This document shows, piece by piece, positions 8,294 through 16,730 of a stretch of DNA of 64,000 nt. The notes under the pieces are model-generated. The model had not been told where the DNA came from. It was given only the letters and a program-made list of their open reading frames with translations, and made no database searches. The DNA is taken from assembly GCF_008629685.1 (NCBI RefSeq), contig NZ_VWSF01000015.1:62001-126000 (forward strand), given 5' to 3'. The DNA comes from Adhaeribacter rhizoryzae. Its GTDB lineage: Bacteria; Bacteroidota; Bacteroidia; Cytophagales; Hymenobacteraceae. Position 1 is the first letter of the stretch. Each line of letters begins with the position of its first letter. Position numbers and translations under genes: made by a program.

Positions 8294-10051
8294 ATGAATT
8301 TTAATAGTAAAATTTTCAACCGGCTGGGCCTATTTATTGGCCTTATTGGAATATTTATTTCGGCCTGCCAGCCCCAGCCAGGTAGTTCAACTGCCGCAAC
8401 CCCGGCAATATCTACTACTCCCGGCATTCCGGTAAATAATACTACTGCTACCGATTTATACACCGGCCTCGAATTTAACATGCCCCGGGTGCAGGAGCCC
8501 CAAATCCCGAATAATGCGGTTAATATTACCGATTTTGGAGCCGTGGGCGATGGGCTTACCAAAAATACCCAGGCCTTCGAGAAAGCCATTGCGGCGGCGG
8601 CGGCTAAAGGCGGCGGCAAAGTAGTTATTCCGCGGGGCTTGTGGCTTACCGGGCCCATTGTGTTGCGCAGCCATATTAATTTACACGCCGAAGCCGGGGC
8701 CATGGTTATTTTCAGCAAAGATTTCAACGATTACCCGCTGGTCCAAACCAGTTTTGAGGGGTTGAATACCTACCGCTGCCAATCACCAATATCGGGTAAG
8801 AATCTGGAAAACGTAGCAATTACGGGTAAAGGTACTTTTGATGGGTCGGGTGAAGCCTGGCGACCGGTAAAAAAGAGCAAAATGACGGCGGCCCAATGGA
8901 ATAACCTGGTTAAATCGGGCGGCGTTTTAAGCGACGACGGCAACGTTTGGTACCCTACGGCCATTTCTAAAAAAGGCGATACCAAAGATAATTTTAACGT
9001 GCCCAACTTTACCCGCAAAGAGCAGTTCGAAGCCGTTAAGGATTTTATGCGCCCCGTAATGGTAAGCCTGATTAGCTGCAAAAAAGTGTTATTAGATGGT
9101 CCTACTTTCCAGAATTCGCCGGCCTGGAATTTGCACCCGCTCATGTGCGAAGACGTAACCATCCGGAACCTGAACGTGCGCAACCCCTGGTTCTCGCAGA
9201 ACGGCGACGGCCTGGATTTGGAATCGTGCAAAAACGCGGTAATACACGACAATATTTTTGACGTCGGCGACGATGCCATTTGCTTTAAATCGGGTAAGGA
9301 CAAAGACGGCCGCGCGCGCGGCATACCCACCGAAAATGTTATTGTGAAAAACAACGTGGTGTACCACGGCCACGGCGGTTTTGTGGTGGGTAGCGAAATG
9401 TCGGGCGGCGTTAAAAATGTGCACGTATCTAACTGCTTGTTTATGGGTACCGATATTGGCTTGCGCTTTAAAAGTAACCGCGGCCGGGGCGGCGTAGTCG
9501 AAAATATTTGGATTTCGAACATCGATATGATAAACATCCCGACCGAAGCTATTAGCTTTAATTTATTTTACGGCGGCAACTCGCCGGTACTGGAAGCCGA
9601 CCAGAAAGCCAGCACCGAAGCCCGCGACGAAAAATTATTGCCCGTAACGGAAGAAACGCCGTCATTTAAAAATATTTACCTGAAAAATATTAACGTGGCC
9701 GGGGCCGACAAAGCATTGGTGCTGCAAGGTTTACCCGAAATGAACCTGCAAAACGTAAGCCTCGAAAATGCCACGCTTAAGGCCAAGCAAGGCATTTCGG
9801 CGGTAGATGCCGATGGTATTACCTTGAAAAACGTAAAAGTAATACCGGAAAAAGGCCCCGCTATAACGGTTTACAACAGCAAAAATATTGATATTAAAGG
9901 CTTAACGTTTTTTGAAAACAACGCGCCGGTGGTGCAAATAATGGGCTCCAAAACCCAAAATGTGAAGTTAGCTAAAGAAGATTTTAAGAATGCGGCCACC
10001 CAGGTTTCTAAAGGCAAAGACCTAAACAGCAAAGCCCTGGTTTTGCGGTAA
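8294..10051 (+). CDS. GH28 polygalacturonase-type lipoprotein
   Basis: 585 residues. A lipoprotein signal with Cys25 in the lipobox FISAC predicts anchoring in the outer or inner membrane. After a Thr/Pro-rich linker the beta-helix begins at NITDFGAVGDG. The GH28 catalytic signatures appear in order: NGDGLDLESC, DVGDDAICFKSGKD, GHGGFVVGSEMSGG and LRFKSNRGRGG. It would hydrolyse demethylated galacturonan or rhamnogalacturonan after the upstream esterases have acted. A gap of 222 bases separates it from the pectinesterase; it holds a short GC hairpin (about 8108-8127), so GH28 may have its own promoter. It is longer than minimal GH28 enzymes because of extra C-terminal beta-helix turns. Confidence 0.92.
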   Translation: MNFNSKIFNRLGLFIGLIGIFISACQPQPGSSTAATPAISTTPGIPVNNTTATDLYTGLEFNMPRVQEPQIPNNAVNITDFGAVGDGLTKNTQAFEKAIAAAAAKGGGKVVIPRGLWLTGPIVLRSHINLHAEAGAMVIFSKDFNDYPLVQTSFEGLNTYRCQSPISGKNLENVAITGKGTFDGSGEAWRPVKKSKMTAAQWNNLVKSGGVLSDDGNVWYPTAISKKGDTKDNFNVPNFTRKEQFEAVKDFMRPVMVSLISCKKVLLDGPTFQNSPAWNLHPLMCEDVTIRNLNVRNPWFSQNGDGLDLESCKNAVIHDNIFDVGDDAICFKSGKDKDGRARGIPTENVIVKNNVVYHGHGGFVVGSEMSGGVKNVHVSNCLFMGTDIGLRFKSNRGRGGVVENIWISNIDMINIPTEAISFNLFYGGNSPVLEADQKASTEARDEKLLPVTEETPSFKNIYLKNINVAGADKALVLQGLPEMNLQNVSLENATLKAKQGISAVDADGITLKNVKVIPEKGPAITVYNSKNIDIKGLTFFENNAPVVQIMGSKTQNVKLAKEDFKNAATQVSKGKDLNSKALVLR

Positions 10052-10070
10052 ATAATAGGCAAACTACCGA

Positions 10071-10104
10071 AAAAAGCCGCTCTTTAAACAGGGCGGCTTT
10101 TTTG
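10071..10104 (+). terminator. Rho-independent terminator after GH28
   Basis: AAAAGCCGC and GCGGCTTTT form a stem around a short loop and are followed by a T-run, 20 bases after the GH28 stop. It ends the pectin operon. Confidence 0.8.
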
Positions 10105-10266
10105 TTCCGGAATATTTTTCCGAAGATAGACTCAATTATTTATAGGGAGGTAAGTACGGCATGTTGCCGGATGGTAAGTATACCAGAACTAATTTATTCG
10201 ACAATCTTTCTTTTTTCTAAAGCTGAAAATGTTTCTTTAAAGTCACATTCTAAGTTCCTTTTATTC

Positions 10267-10295
10267 ATAGCTTTACATACTTGGTGTAAAGCTAT
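10267..10295. terminator. Perfect 11-bp hairpin in the convergent gap
   Basis: ATAGCTTTACA and TGTAAAGCTAT pair perfectly around a 7-base loop, 38 bases beyond the end of the minus-strand GH20 gene. There is no clean U-run, so it may be a weak terminator or an RNA-stabilising hairpin for the sialic acid operon. The rest of 10105-10332 holds nothing recognisable. Confidence 0.4.
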
Positions 10296-10332
10296 TTCAG
10301 GAGTTTACCAGACAAAATAGCACCTGTTTTTA

Positions 10333-12117
10333 CTATTCTTCACTTAACGGAACAACCGTAAACATCCATTTAACCGGGTTTTGCCAATCGGTTCCTTTAA
10401 AAGCTTTTACCGGCAGTTTGACTAGTATGGTATTCCAACCCTGGCGGACCTGGGTCACGGTGGGCTCCCGGAATTCGTAGCCTTCGTCCAAGAGCGGAAT
10501 TTCGCTGTTGCCTTTCTGGCCAGGTCGTTTCCAGACCGGCGGCTCTAAGGCCTTACCGTTCAGGTAAACGGCACTGCCGCGGTTATCCCAGGTGCCGGCA
10601 GCTGGCGAATCTGAATTATAGGACCGGGATAAATTATTGAAGCCTATCCAGAACTTTTTCGGGCCACTTACCTCACTCCAGAATTGCGCGTAGGCATACC
10701 AGGTTGTGTTTTCCTGCGGATTTTCCAGGACGCCCTTAACCAACGGGTGCCAGAAATGCCGCAGTACAACGGTGCCGCCCACGGCTGATACAGTTGCCTT
10801 TTCGGGTTTAAAACCTTTCTGCTCCGGCGCAAAAGCCTTGGTGATATCGCCTTCGTTTGGGTAAGGGCCCAGCAATTGCCAGTTTAGCCCAGTTTGCGCG
10901 GCATACGGAAACGGCAACCCAGCAAAATATTGCTGCTGGTGGTTTAATAACCGGTCTTCAAAATACTTAAAAGCGGCCAGCTGGGAGTGGGCCTGGGGAT
11001 TGACATTGGTCATCCAGCCGGGGTAGCCTCCCCCCTGCCAACTGCGTTCGGCAAAGGCCAGCATAGCCGGGTAAGCCGGGTTCATGTGCAGCACATCTTC
11101 TTCTTTCAGTACGTTCCGGTCGTGCCACACGCAAAAAGTAGCGCCCATCACCTGGTCGGTGCCTTTATCTGTATCGCCTAGCCGCAGGTTAAAAATGGTG
11201 GTAACGCTTTCCAGCGGGTCCATGTGGTTGATGTACAGGTGCCGCGATTCAATATATTTAAGTTCCGGCTGGCGCGCGCCTTCGGTCATCCAGAGTTGCC
11301 GGATAGTATTATTTGCCAGATTTCCGCCCGGGTCCCAGCCAATGGTTTTTTTACCCAATTGGTGCAGCAACTTGGTAACGGCCGGTAAAAATTCCGGATT
11401 GGTTATTTTAACTTCATCACCGCCGATGTGGATGTAAGGCACGTCGTAAGTTTCGCTTACATGGGTAAATATTTCTTTCACCAGCGCCAGCCCTTCCGGG
11501 CTCTGCATCTCTACGCCCATGGCCCGGGTAAAAGCGGCACTGTGGCCCGGCACATCAATTTCCGGCACCAGCGTTATGTGGCGGTCGCGGCAATATTGAA
11601 TCAAATCTTTCATCTCGGCCACCGAATAATAAGCGCCTTTGTTGCGGAGCATGTGTTCGGGCGCAGTGAGCTGCGGATATTTCGGAATTTGCAGACGCCA
11701 GGCAATGTCTTCGGTCAGGTGAAAGTGAAAAATATTAAGCTTGTACTGGGCCATTTTATCTATCTGCTGTTTCAGCAAGGCTACCGATTGAAAATTGCGC
11801 CCCACATCTACCATATACCCGCGCCAGGCGTAAGCAGGCCAGTCGGTAATGTGGCAGGCATCCACCAGCACGTTGTCCCGGATAAGCTGGTTCAGGGTCT
11901 GAATACCGTTAAACAAGCCGTGGGCGGAATTAGCGGTTAATATTATTTTATCTTTTGTTACCTCCAGTTCGAAAGCTTCTGCCTCATTTAGGGGTACTTT
12001 TATTTTGCCCAGCCGTAACTCCAGATAGGGTTCGTGGCGGGGAGCGGTTTTGGCAATGGTAGCAGCCACTCCTTTGGCATTTAAAATCTGGCGAAGCCGC
12101 TCTGCTTCCGTTTGCAA
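10333..12117 (-). CDS. GH20 beta-N-acetylhexosaminidase, N-terminus in another frame
   Basis: 594 residues in this frame. The catalytic barrel is intact: HFHLTED, VPEIDVPGHS and the Asp234-Glu235 pair in IHIGGDEV, which stabilise the oxazolinium intermediate and act as general acid. A C-terminal galactose-binding-like region follows. It would release terminal GlcNAc or GalNAc from glycans. The apparent TTG start has no signal peptide. The missing first strands of the GH20 N-terminal domain (LIPLPQQLKW) are encoded at the end of the upstream SGNH frame, and the frames meet at an A8 run (12125-12132, minus strand). One extra A would join SGNH and GH20 into a single protein. So this is the C-terminal part of a fused enzyme split by a frameshift, slippage or a sequencing error. 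Confidence 0.85.
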   Translation of the reverse strand: MQTEAERLRQILNAKGVAATIAKTAPRHEPYLELRLGKIKVPLNEAEAFELEVTKDKIILTANSAHGLFNGIQTLNQLIRDNVLVDACHITDWPAYAWRGYMVDVGRNFQSVALLKQQIDKMAQYKLNIFHFHLTEDIAWRLQIPKYPQLTAPEHMLRNKGAYYSVAEMKDLIQYCRDRHITLVPEIDVPGHSAAFTRAMGVEMQSPEGLALVKEIFTHVSETYDVPYIHIGGDEVKITNPEFLPAVTKLLHQLGKKTIGWDPGGNLANNTIRQLWMTEGARQPELKYIESRHLYINHMDPLESVTTIFNLRLGDTDKGTDQVMGATFCVWHDRNVLKEEDVLHMNPAYPAMLAFAERSWQGGGYPGWMTNVNPQAHSQLAAFKYFEDRLLNHQQQYFAGLPFPYAAQTGLNWQLLGPYPNEGDITKAFAPEQKGFKPEKATVSAVGGTVVLRHFWHPLVKGVLENPQENTTWYAYAQFWSEVSGPKKFWIGFNNLSRSYNSDSPAAGTWDNRGSAVYLNGKALEPPVWKRPGQKGNSEIPLLDEGYEFREPTVTQVRQGWNTILVKLPVKAFKGTDWQNPVKWMFTVVPLSEE

Positions 12118-12902
12118 AGCATAATTTTTTTTATAATTTTAGGCGTGGCTTGTAACCGGAAATAACCGGGGTTCCATTTTAACTGCTGCGGCAAAGGAAT
12201 AAGCGCCGGTTTCGCCTCCAGCCCAAAAACGAGCGGGTAAACCAGGTGTTTCCACAAAGCATAGCCCTCACCGGTCAGGTGCAGGCCATCGTTGGTAAAT
12301 TGCGACGCCAGGTTCCCTTTTTCATCTGCAAACTCGGTTGCTAAATCGATAAAAGAATATTTATGTGCTCCGGCATTTTGCTGCAACTGAATATTAATAT
12401 TTCTGATTTGAGCCCCTTTGCTGGTATGACCGGCAAATTTCCCGAACGAAGCATCAACCGGTAATATGCTCTGAACGAAGAGTTGGGTCTGGGGAGTTTC
12501 GCGGCGCAGGTAAGCAGCAATGCGGTAAATATTCTGCAAGACGCTATCGGCCGGAATATTCCGGGCCAGGTCGTTGGTACCGATCAATAGGAAAACTTTA
12601 GCAGGTTTGCCGGCAGCTATTTGGGGTAACCGGTGCAAGATTCCGGCCGATACATCACCACTGATGCCGCGGTTTTTAATGCGCCCATCGGCGAATATTT
12701 CGGACCACTCCGCGCCATCGGTGAGGCTGTTACCCAGGAAAACAATATCCTTAGTCGTTGCCGGCAGGTTGCCGAAATGGCTCACACGCTGGTGGTAATA
12801 AGTAGAAAAAACAGAATCTGGTTTAATCTTCCGGCTGGTTTGGGCCAGCCCGGTAAAAGAAAAGGTAAGCGAACAGAATAAAAAAAGTAATTTTCTGAAC
12901 AT
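12081..12902 (-). CDS. SGNH/GDSL hydrolase domain running into GH20 start
   Basis: 273 residues with signal peptide MFRKLLFLFCSLTFSFTGLAQ. SGNH blocks are clear: FLGNSLTDG (nucleophile Ser), a Gly in ISGDVSAG, GTNDL (Asn) and DGLHLTGEG (Asp and His), so it should be a carbohydrate esterase, probably a deacetylase. After residue about 230 the sequence changes to IPLPQQLKWNPGYFRLQATP, a typical beginning of a GH20 N-terminal domain, and terminates soon after the A8 run in which the GH20 frame takes over. The two domains would work together: remove O-acetyl groups, then the hexosamine. It is the last-but-one frame of the sialic acid operon. Confidence 0.83.
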   Translation of the reverse strand: MFRKLLFLFCSLTFSFTGLAQTSRKIKPDSVFSTYYHQRVSHFGNLPATTKDIVFLGNSLTDGAEWSEIFADGRIKNRGISGDVSAGILHRLPQIAAGKPAKVFLLIGTNDLARNIPADSVLQNIYRIAAYLRRETPQTQLFVQSILPVDASFGKFAGHTSKGAQIRNINIQLQQNAGAHKYSFIDLATEFADEKGNLASQFTNDGLHLTGEGYALWKHLVYPLVFGLEAKPALIPLPQQLKWNPGYFRLQATPKIIKKIMLCKRKQSGFARF

Positions 12903-13079
12903 GGTAAGGTAAGTAAATTTAGTTAGCTAAAGATGTTGCTCGCATTAGTATCCGGCAAGCATCAGGGAAGCCAGCGCTGCCATTTAAAGTTATCAGGGCA
13001 AATTTATTCTTAACCCGAAAACCTAAATGGCCTGCGTTGGCCCCTGGTTTTTTAAACCTTTAAATATTGCTGACCGCCG

Positions 13080-14327
13080 TTACCGGCTCGCAGCTAATGG
13101 CTCATTATGTTCGGCAGCAGCATTATTGGCGGCTGCTGGCGCTGTATTTAAATATCCATTCAGAATCTGCCAGCAATACCACTCCTGACGCGGCAAATGG
13201 AACGGCCCTTTAAATAAATTGCCTTTTATACTGGAGGATAAACGCCCGTCCCGGTGCAGGTAGCCAAACCATTCGCCGTGCTCGCGGTCATGGAAGTGCG
13301 CATAGGCATATTCATGTACCTGGCGGTGCCACTCGGCGTATTTTGGATCACCGGTCATCAGGTAAGCCAGCAGCGTGGCAATAATGGTTTCATTCTGCGG
13401 CCACCAGAACTTCATGTCGTGCCAATATTCCTGAACGGGCTTGTTGTATACATCCCGGAAATAAATTATGCCACCATACTCCTTGTCCCAGCCCCGCTCC
13501 CACATATAATATAGCATCCGGCAACCGAGTTTAATCAGATGCGGGTCGTTCTGGCGGTGTTTGGCTTCGTGTAAAATAAACCAGGCACCCTCAATGGCAT
13601 GCCCCGGGTTAAGGGTTCGGCCGTCGAAATGATCAATAATTTCCCCGGTCGGGCTTACCTGTTCCATCACGCAGCGGATGTCGTCCTTTACAAAATCCTT
13701 TTCGATTTCGGCAATCCAACGGGTTATCCATTCATCACAGCGTTCATCACCAATGGTATCGCGCAGTTGCTGCGCTGTATTAATCATAATCATGGGTATG
13801 CCAATGCCTTTAGCGGGCCGGGTACCGGTAAACTTAGGCGTGATCAGGCCGGGCGTGGTGGCATATTCTATGCATTTGCCGAAGAGCTGCCGGGCTTCGG
13901 CGGCAATTTCCTCATCGCCGGAGGCTTTGGCGTAGGCGGCAAACGCAATAACGGCAAAGGTTTCGGAGAAGAAGTACCGCCGCTTCCGGATGGGTTCGCC
14001 GGCCCGGTTCATATGAAAAAACATACGGCCATCGGTATCGAAACAATATTGCCGCAGAAAATCAATGCCCTTTTTGGCACCCGCCAGCCACTCTGGTTTT
14101 GGCTCGACGGTATTATACAGGGTGGAGAGCAGCCAGGCGCCCCGGCCCTGGATCCAAACGGCTTTGTCGTCGTCGAGCAGGGTGCCATCGGCATCGCGCA
14201 TAAACAGGTAACCCCCGTATTCTTCGTCGATGGACCGGGGAAACCAGAAGGGAACAGTATCTTCCAGCAGTTGTTGCTTATAAAAATTCTGGTAATATTT
14301 TAAATTTGGTTCGGAAGAGATTTCCAT
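13080..14327 (-). CDS. AGE-family N-acylglucosamine 2-epimerase
   Basis: 415 residues, normal length for the (alpha/alpha)6-barrel AGE family. Visible signatures are the N-terminal FWFPRSIDEEYGG, NPGHAIEGAWFILHEAKHR with the conserved His, and EYWHDMKFWWPQNETI. No signal peptide, so cytoplasmic. In Bacteroides an AGE-type enzyme converts ManNAc to GlcNAc after the neuraminate lyase step, and this gene's place in an operon with lyase, mutarotase, transporter and sialidase supports the same role. Cellobiose 2-epimerase or mannose isomerase activity is possible for the family but fits the context less well. Confidence 0.87.
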   Translation of the reverse strand: MEISSEPNLKYYQNFYKQQLLEDTVPFWFPRSIDEEYGGYLFMRDADGTLLDDDKAVWIQGRGAWLLSTLYNTVEPKPEWLAGAKKGIDFLRQYCFDTDGRMFFHMNRAGEPIRKRRYFFSETFAVIAFAAYAKASGDEEIAAEARQLFGKCIEYATTPGLITPKFTGTRPAKGIGIPMIMINTAQQLRDTIGDERCDEWITRWIAEIEKDFVKDDIRCVMEQVSPTGEIIDHFDGRTLNPGHAIEGAWFILHEAKHRQNDPHLIKLGCRMLYYMWERGWDKEYGGIIYFRDVYNKPVQEYWHDMKFWWPQNETIIATLLAYLMTGDPKYAEWHRQVHEYAYAHFHDREHGEWFGYLHRDGRLSSSIKGNLFKGPFHLPRQEWYCWQILNGYLNTAPAAANNAAAEHNEPLAASR

Positions 14328-14408
14328 AAGTGGGTTACTTTTATGGTTATATTATTATCTGATAGCACGCAATATTTGCTTGTAAATCGTTTTTGAGACT
14401 TTGGTGTC

Positions 14409-14477
14409 CACTCGTGTCATTCAGGAGGAATCTATGTAGCAGATTGCCAAATAGTTTCCTCCTGAATGACACGAGTG
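14409..14477. repeat. Perfect 22-bp inverted repeat, REP-like hairpin inside the operon
   Basis: Arms 14409-14430 and 14456-14477 are perfectly complementary around a 25-base loop. The core GTCATTCAGGAGGAATCT recurs at 23772 as GTCATTCCAGAGGAATCT, so it belongs to a dispersed repeat family. It lies between the epimerase and sialate esterase genes and could modulate the operon mRNA. The rest of the 294-base gap is featureless. Confidence 0.7.
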
Positions 14478-14621
14478 AATTGCTTAAAATTTTATTATTA
14501 ATTTTTGCTTTATAGCAGTTATCATGACTTTAAATATTATTCCAGGCGCTACATTTCTCCGTCTGCATTTAGTGCTAATTTTTATCTACCTGAAATCTGC
14601 CAAAGCAAGTTATAAGCTTGG

Positions 14622-16709
14622 TTAATCAGAATTTGTCACTTCCATTTTAAAAGTAGAAGCTGGTAAAGCTGCTTCATTGGTCAGGTTGGCCCTGGTGTAT
14701 GGCTCCCAGCCGTAGCGAACATACCGGGGGTGCGGCACTTCCGGCGAAGAAACCACTACCCTGTTCCGGCGGATGGTGGCCTTTGCTTTTTTATACACCA
14801 GGTCGCTGCCGGCAATTTCGAACCCGCGCAACGCTTGCCCATCACTGGTTTGCATTCCTTTGCCAGAAAAAAACGTGCAGCTTACTTCAGGGCCTTTCAC
14901 CTTGGCTGTTTTAATCAGCGGCCCGCTGTAAACAATATTTTTACCATAGGTTTGCGCTAAGGCCCATGCGGCCAAACGCTGGCCTACCTGTTGTTTCCAG
15001 CGCGGATGTACGTCTGTAGAATCACCTATGTCGCTGGTTACTGCCATACCCACTTTATTTAGCTGCGTGAGCAGCCGGCGCTGGCTATCACGGAAATAGG
15101 GCCAACTGGGGCGGCTGAGACTGGATAGCTGGGCATAATAAAACGGAAACTCGTAGCCCCATTGCTGCCGCCAACTGCGCACCAGCGTCCGGAATAATTC
15201 GGCGTGCAACTCCTGGTTATGCGCATTACTTTCGCCCTGGTACCAGATTACTCCTTTTATAGTAAAGGAAGTGAAGGGCGCTATGCCGGCCTCATAATTA
15301 TAGGCCGGCTCGTACGGGTGCCGCTGTTTAGCCACCGTCGTATTTTTTATATTGATTCCAGCCCGTTCCCGGCACCAGTCCATTATAAAGTCGGAGGTCT
15401 GCCATTTGGGCAACATATCTACCAATTGCGGATGATGCTCCAGTGTATAGCGGTCAATCCAAGACTCGGTGTTAGAACCGCCCACCGCCACCTGAATCAG
15501 GCCAATGGGAATATTTAATCTCTGGTGTAATTGCTGGCCAAAAAAGTAGGCTACAGCCGAAAAATCGCGGGCACTTACCGAATCGCAGCGTTGCCAGCTT
15601 CCGGAAAAATATTGGAGTTGATTTACCTGGCGGAGCGTGGCTGAATCCCAGGCAAAATTGCCGGTTTCGGCTAAGGGTTTCATTCGGAGAAAGCGAATAT
15701 TGCCGGATTGTTGCGCGCGTTTCATCTCCTCGCCGGTTCGTTGGGCCGCCTGCAGCGGAAAAGCCATGTTCGACTGACCCGAACACAACCAAACCTCCCC
15801 GACCAGAATATCCTGCACCAATATTTTTTTGGTACCCGTAGCGACTTCCAGCTGGTAAGGTCCTCCCGCTTTTTTTGGTGCCAGGATTGCTTTCCAGCGG
15901 CCATCGGCGCCGGCTTTGGTTTTTAGCTGCTCCTTGCCAAACTTAACCGTAATTTCTTCGCCGGCATCGGCAGTGCCTTGCACCGGTATCGGCATTTTTT
16001 GCTGCAGCACCATGTGGTCGGTGAATACCGCAGCCAGTTGCAATCCACCGTACTTTCCGGTCAGTTGACCGAAAAGCGTTTTGGCAATTATTGAGGCGCC
16101 TTCGGCTGTCAGGTGCAGTTCATCCGGAAATAAGTCGGGGCGATTATGCAAAGGGCCATTTAAATCAACCAGTTCAACCTTCCTGGCCTGGGCAATTACC
16201 GGAATAACGTTTTGTATCTGCCAGTACCAGTTGCGGGTACCGGATTCAAAGCGTGGATGGCCCGCAAATATTGGGGTGAGCCGGCAGATTAGGATGCGCA
16301 CCTTCGGGTTTACTGCGCGCAGCGTATCAATTAAACGGTAATAATCGGCGGTAAATTCGTCCTGATAATTGGGCCAGTTGCGGGGATCGGTATCATTCAG
16401 GCCCAGATGAATAATAGCAATATCGGGTCTAAAAGCAATTGCCTCTTTATATTGCTGGGTTTTATGATAGGGCCGGTGTCCTTGGCGCAACAAAGTGGCC
16501 CCGTTTAAACCGAAATTTCCTACCTCATAGCCAGTTCCGAGTAGCTTTTGCAATTGGGCCGGATAGGAATTTTGTTCCCTATCTTTAATACCGGCTCCAT
16601 AAGTAACAGAATTACCGATACAGGCCACCTTCTCCCTTGGCTGGCTTGGTGCGGCCAGGCAAGGGAGGGCAAGCATACCCGAAAACAGAATCAGGAAAAG
16701 CTTTATCAT
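14622..16709 (-). CDS. Sialate O-acetylesterase with extra N-terminal SGNH domain
   Basis: 695 residues with signal peptide MIKLFLILFSGMLALPCLAA. The first SGNH domain (about 25-220) has IGNSVTYG, LGLNDTDP and DELHLTAEG. The second, larger domain (about 225-690) is the sialate esterase type, with SGQSNM at 310-315, VAVGGSNTESWID, WYQGESNAH and DVHPRWK near the C-terminus. It would strip O-acetyl groups from sialic acids in the periplasm so the sialidase and lyase can act. Sialidase ends 22 bases upstream, indicating co-transcription. The tandem of two esterase domains suggests action on two O-acetyl positions or on acetylated xylan-like sugars; the sialic acid setting favours the former. Confidence 0.9.
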   Translation of the reverse strand: MIKLFLILFSGMLALPCLAAPSQPREKVACIGNSVTYGAGIKDREQNSYPAQLQKLLGTGYEVGNFGLNGATLLRQGHRPYHKTQQYKEAIAFRPDIAIIHLGLNDTDPRNWPNYQDEFTADYYRLIDTLRAVNPKVRILICRLTPIFAGHPRFESGTRNWYWQIQNVIPVIAQARKVELVDLNGPLHNRPDLFPDELHLTAEGASIIAKTLFGQLTGKYGGLQLAAVFTDHMVLQQKMPIPVQGTADAGEEITVKFGKEQLKTKAGADGRWKAILAPKKAGGPYQLEVATGTKKILVQDILVGEVWLCSGQSNMAFPLQAAQRTGEEMKRAQQSGNIRFLRMKPLAETGNFAWDSATLRQVNQLQYFSGSWQRCDSVSARDFSAVAYFFGQQLHQRLNIPIGLIQVAVGGSNTESWIDRYTLEHHPQLVDMLPKWQTSDFIMDWCRERAGINIKNTTVAKQRHPYEPAYNYEAGIAPFTSFTIKGVIWYQGESNAHNQELHAELFRTLVRSWRQQWGYEFPFYYAQLSSLSRPSWPYFRDSQRRLLTQLNKVGMAVTSDIGDSTDVHPRWKQQVGQRLAAWALAQTYGKNIVYSGPLIKTAKVKGPEVSCTFFSGKGMQTSDGQALRGFEIAGSDLVYKKAKATIRRNRVVVSSPEVPHPRYVRYGWEPYTRANLTNEAALPASTFKMEVTNSD

Positions 16710-16730
16710 GTCCGGGATTCTTCGGTGGGG

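Noticed and set aside
10102-10320. 72-codon plus-strand open frame after the GH28 terminator
   Set aside because: Begins inside the terminator region, overlaps an 11-bp hairpin and has no similarity I can recognise.
13599-14303. Long plus-strand open frame (234 codons) antisense to the epimerase gene
   Set aside because: Shadow frame of a clear AGE-family gene on the opposite strand.
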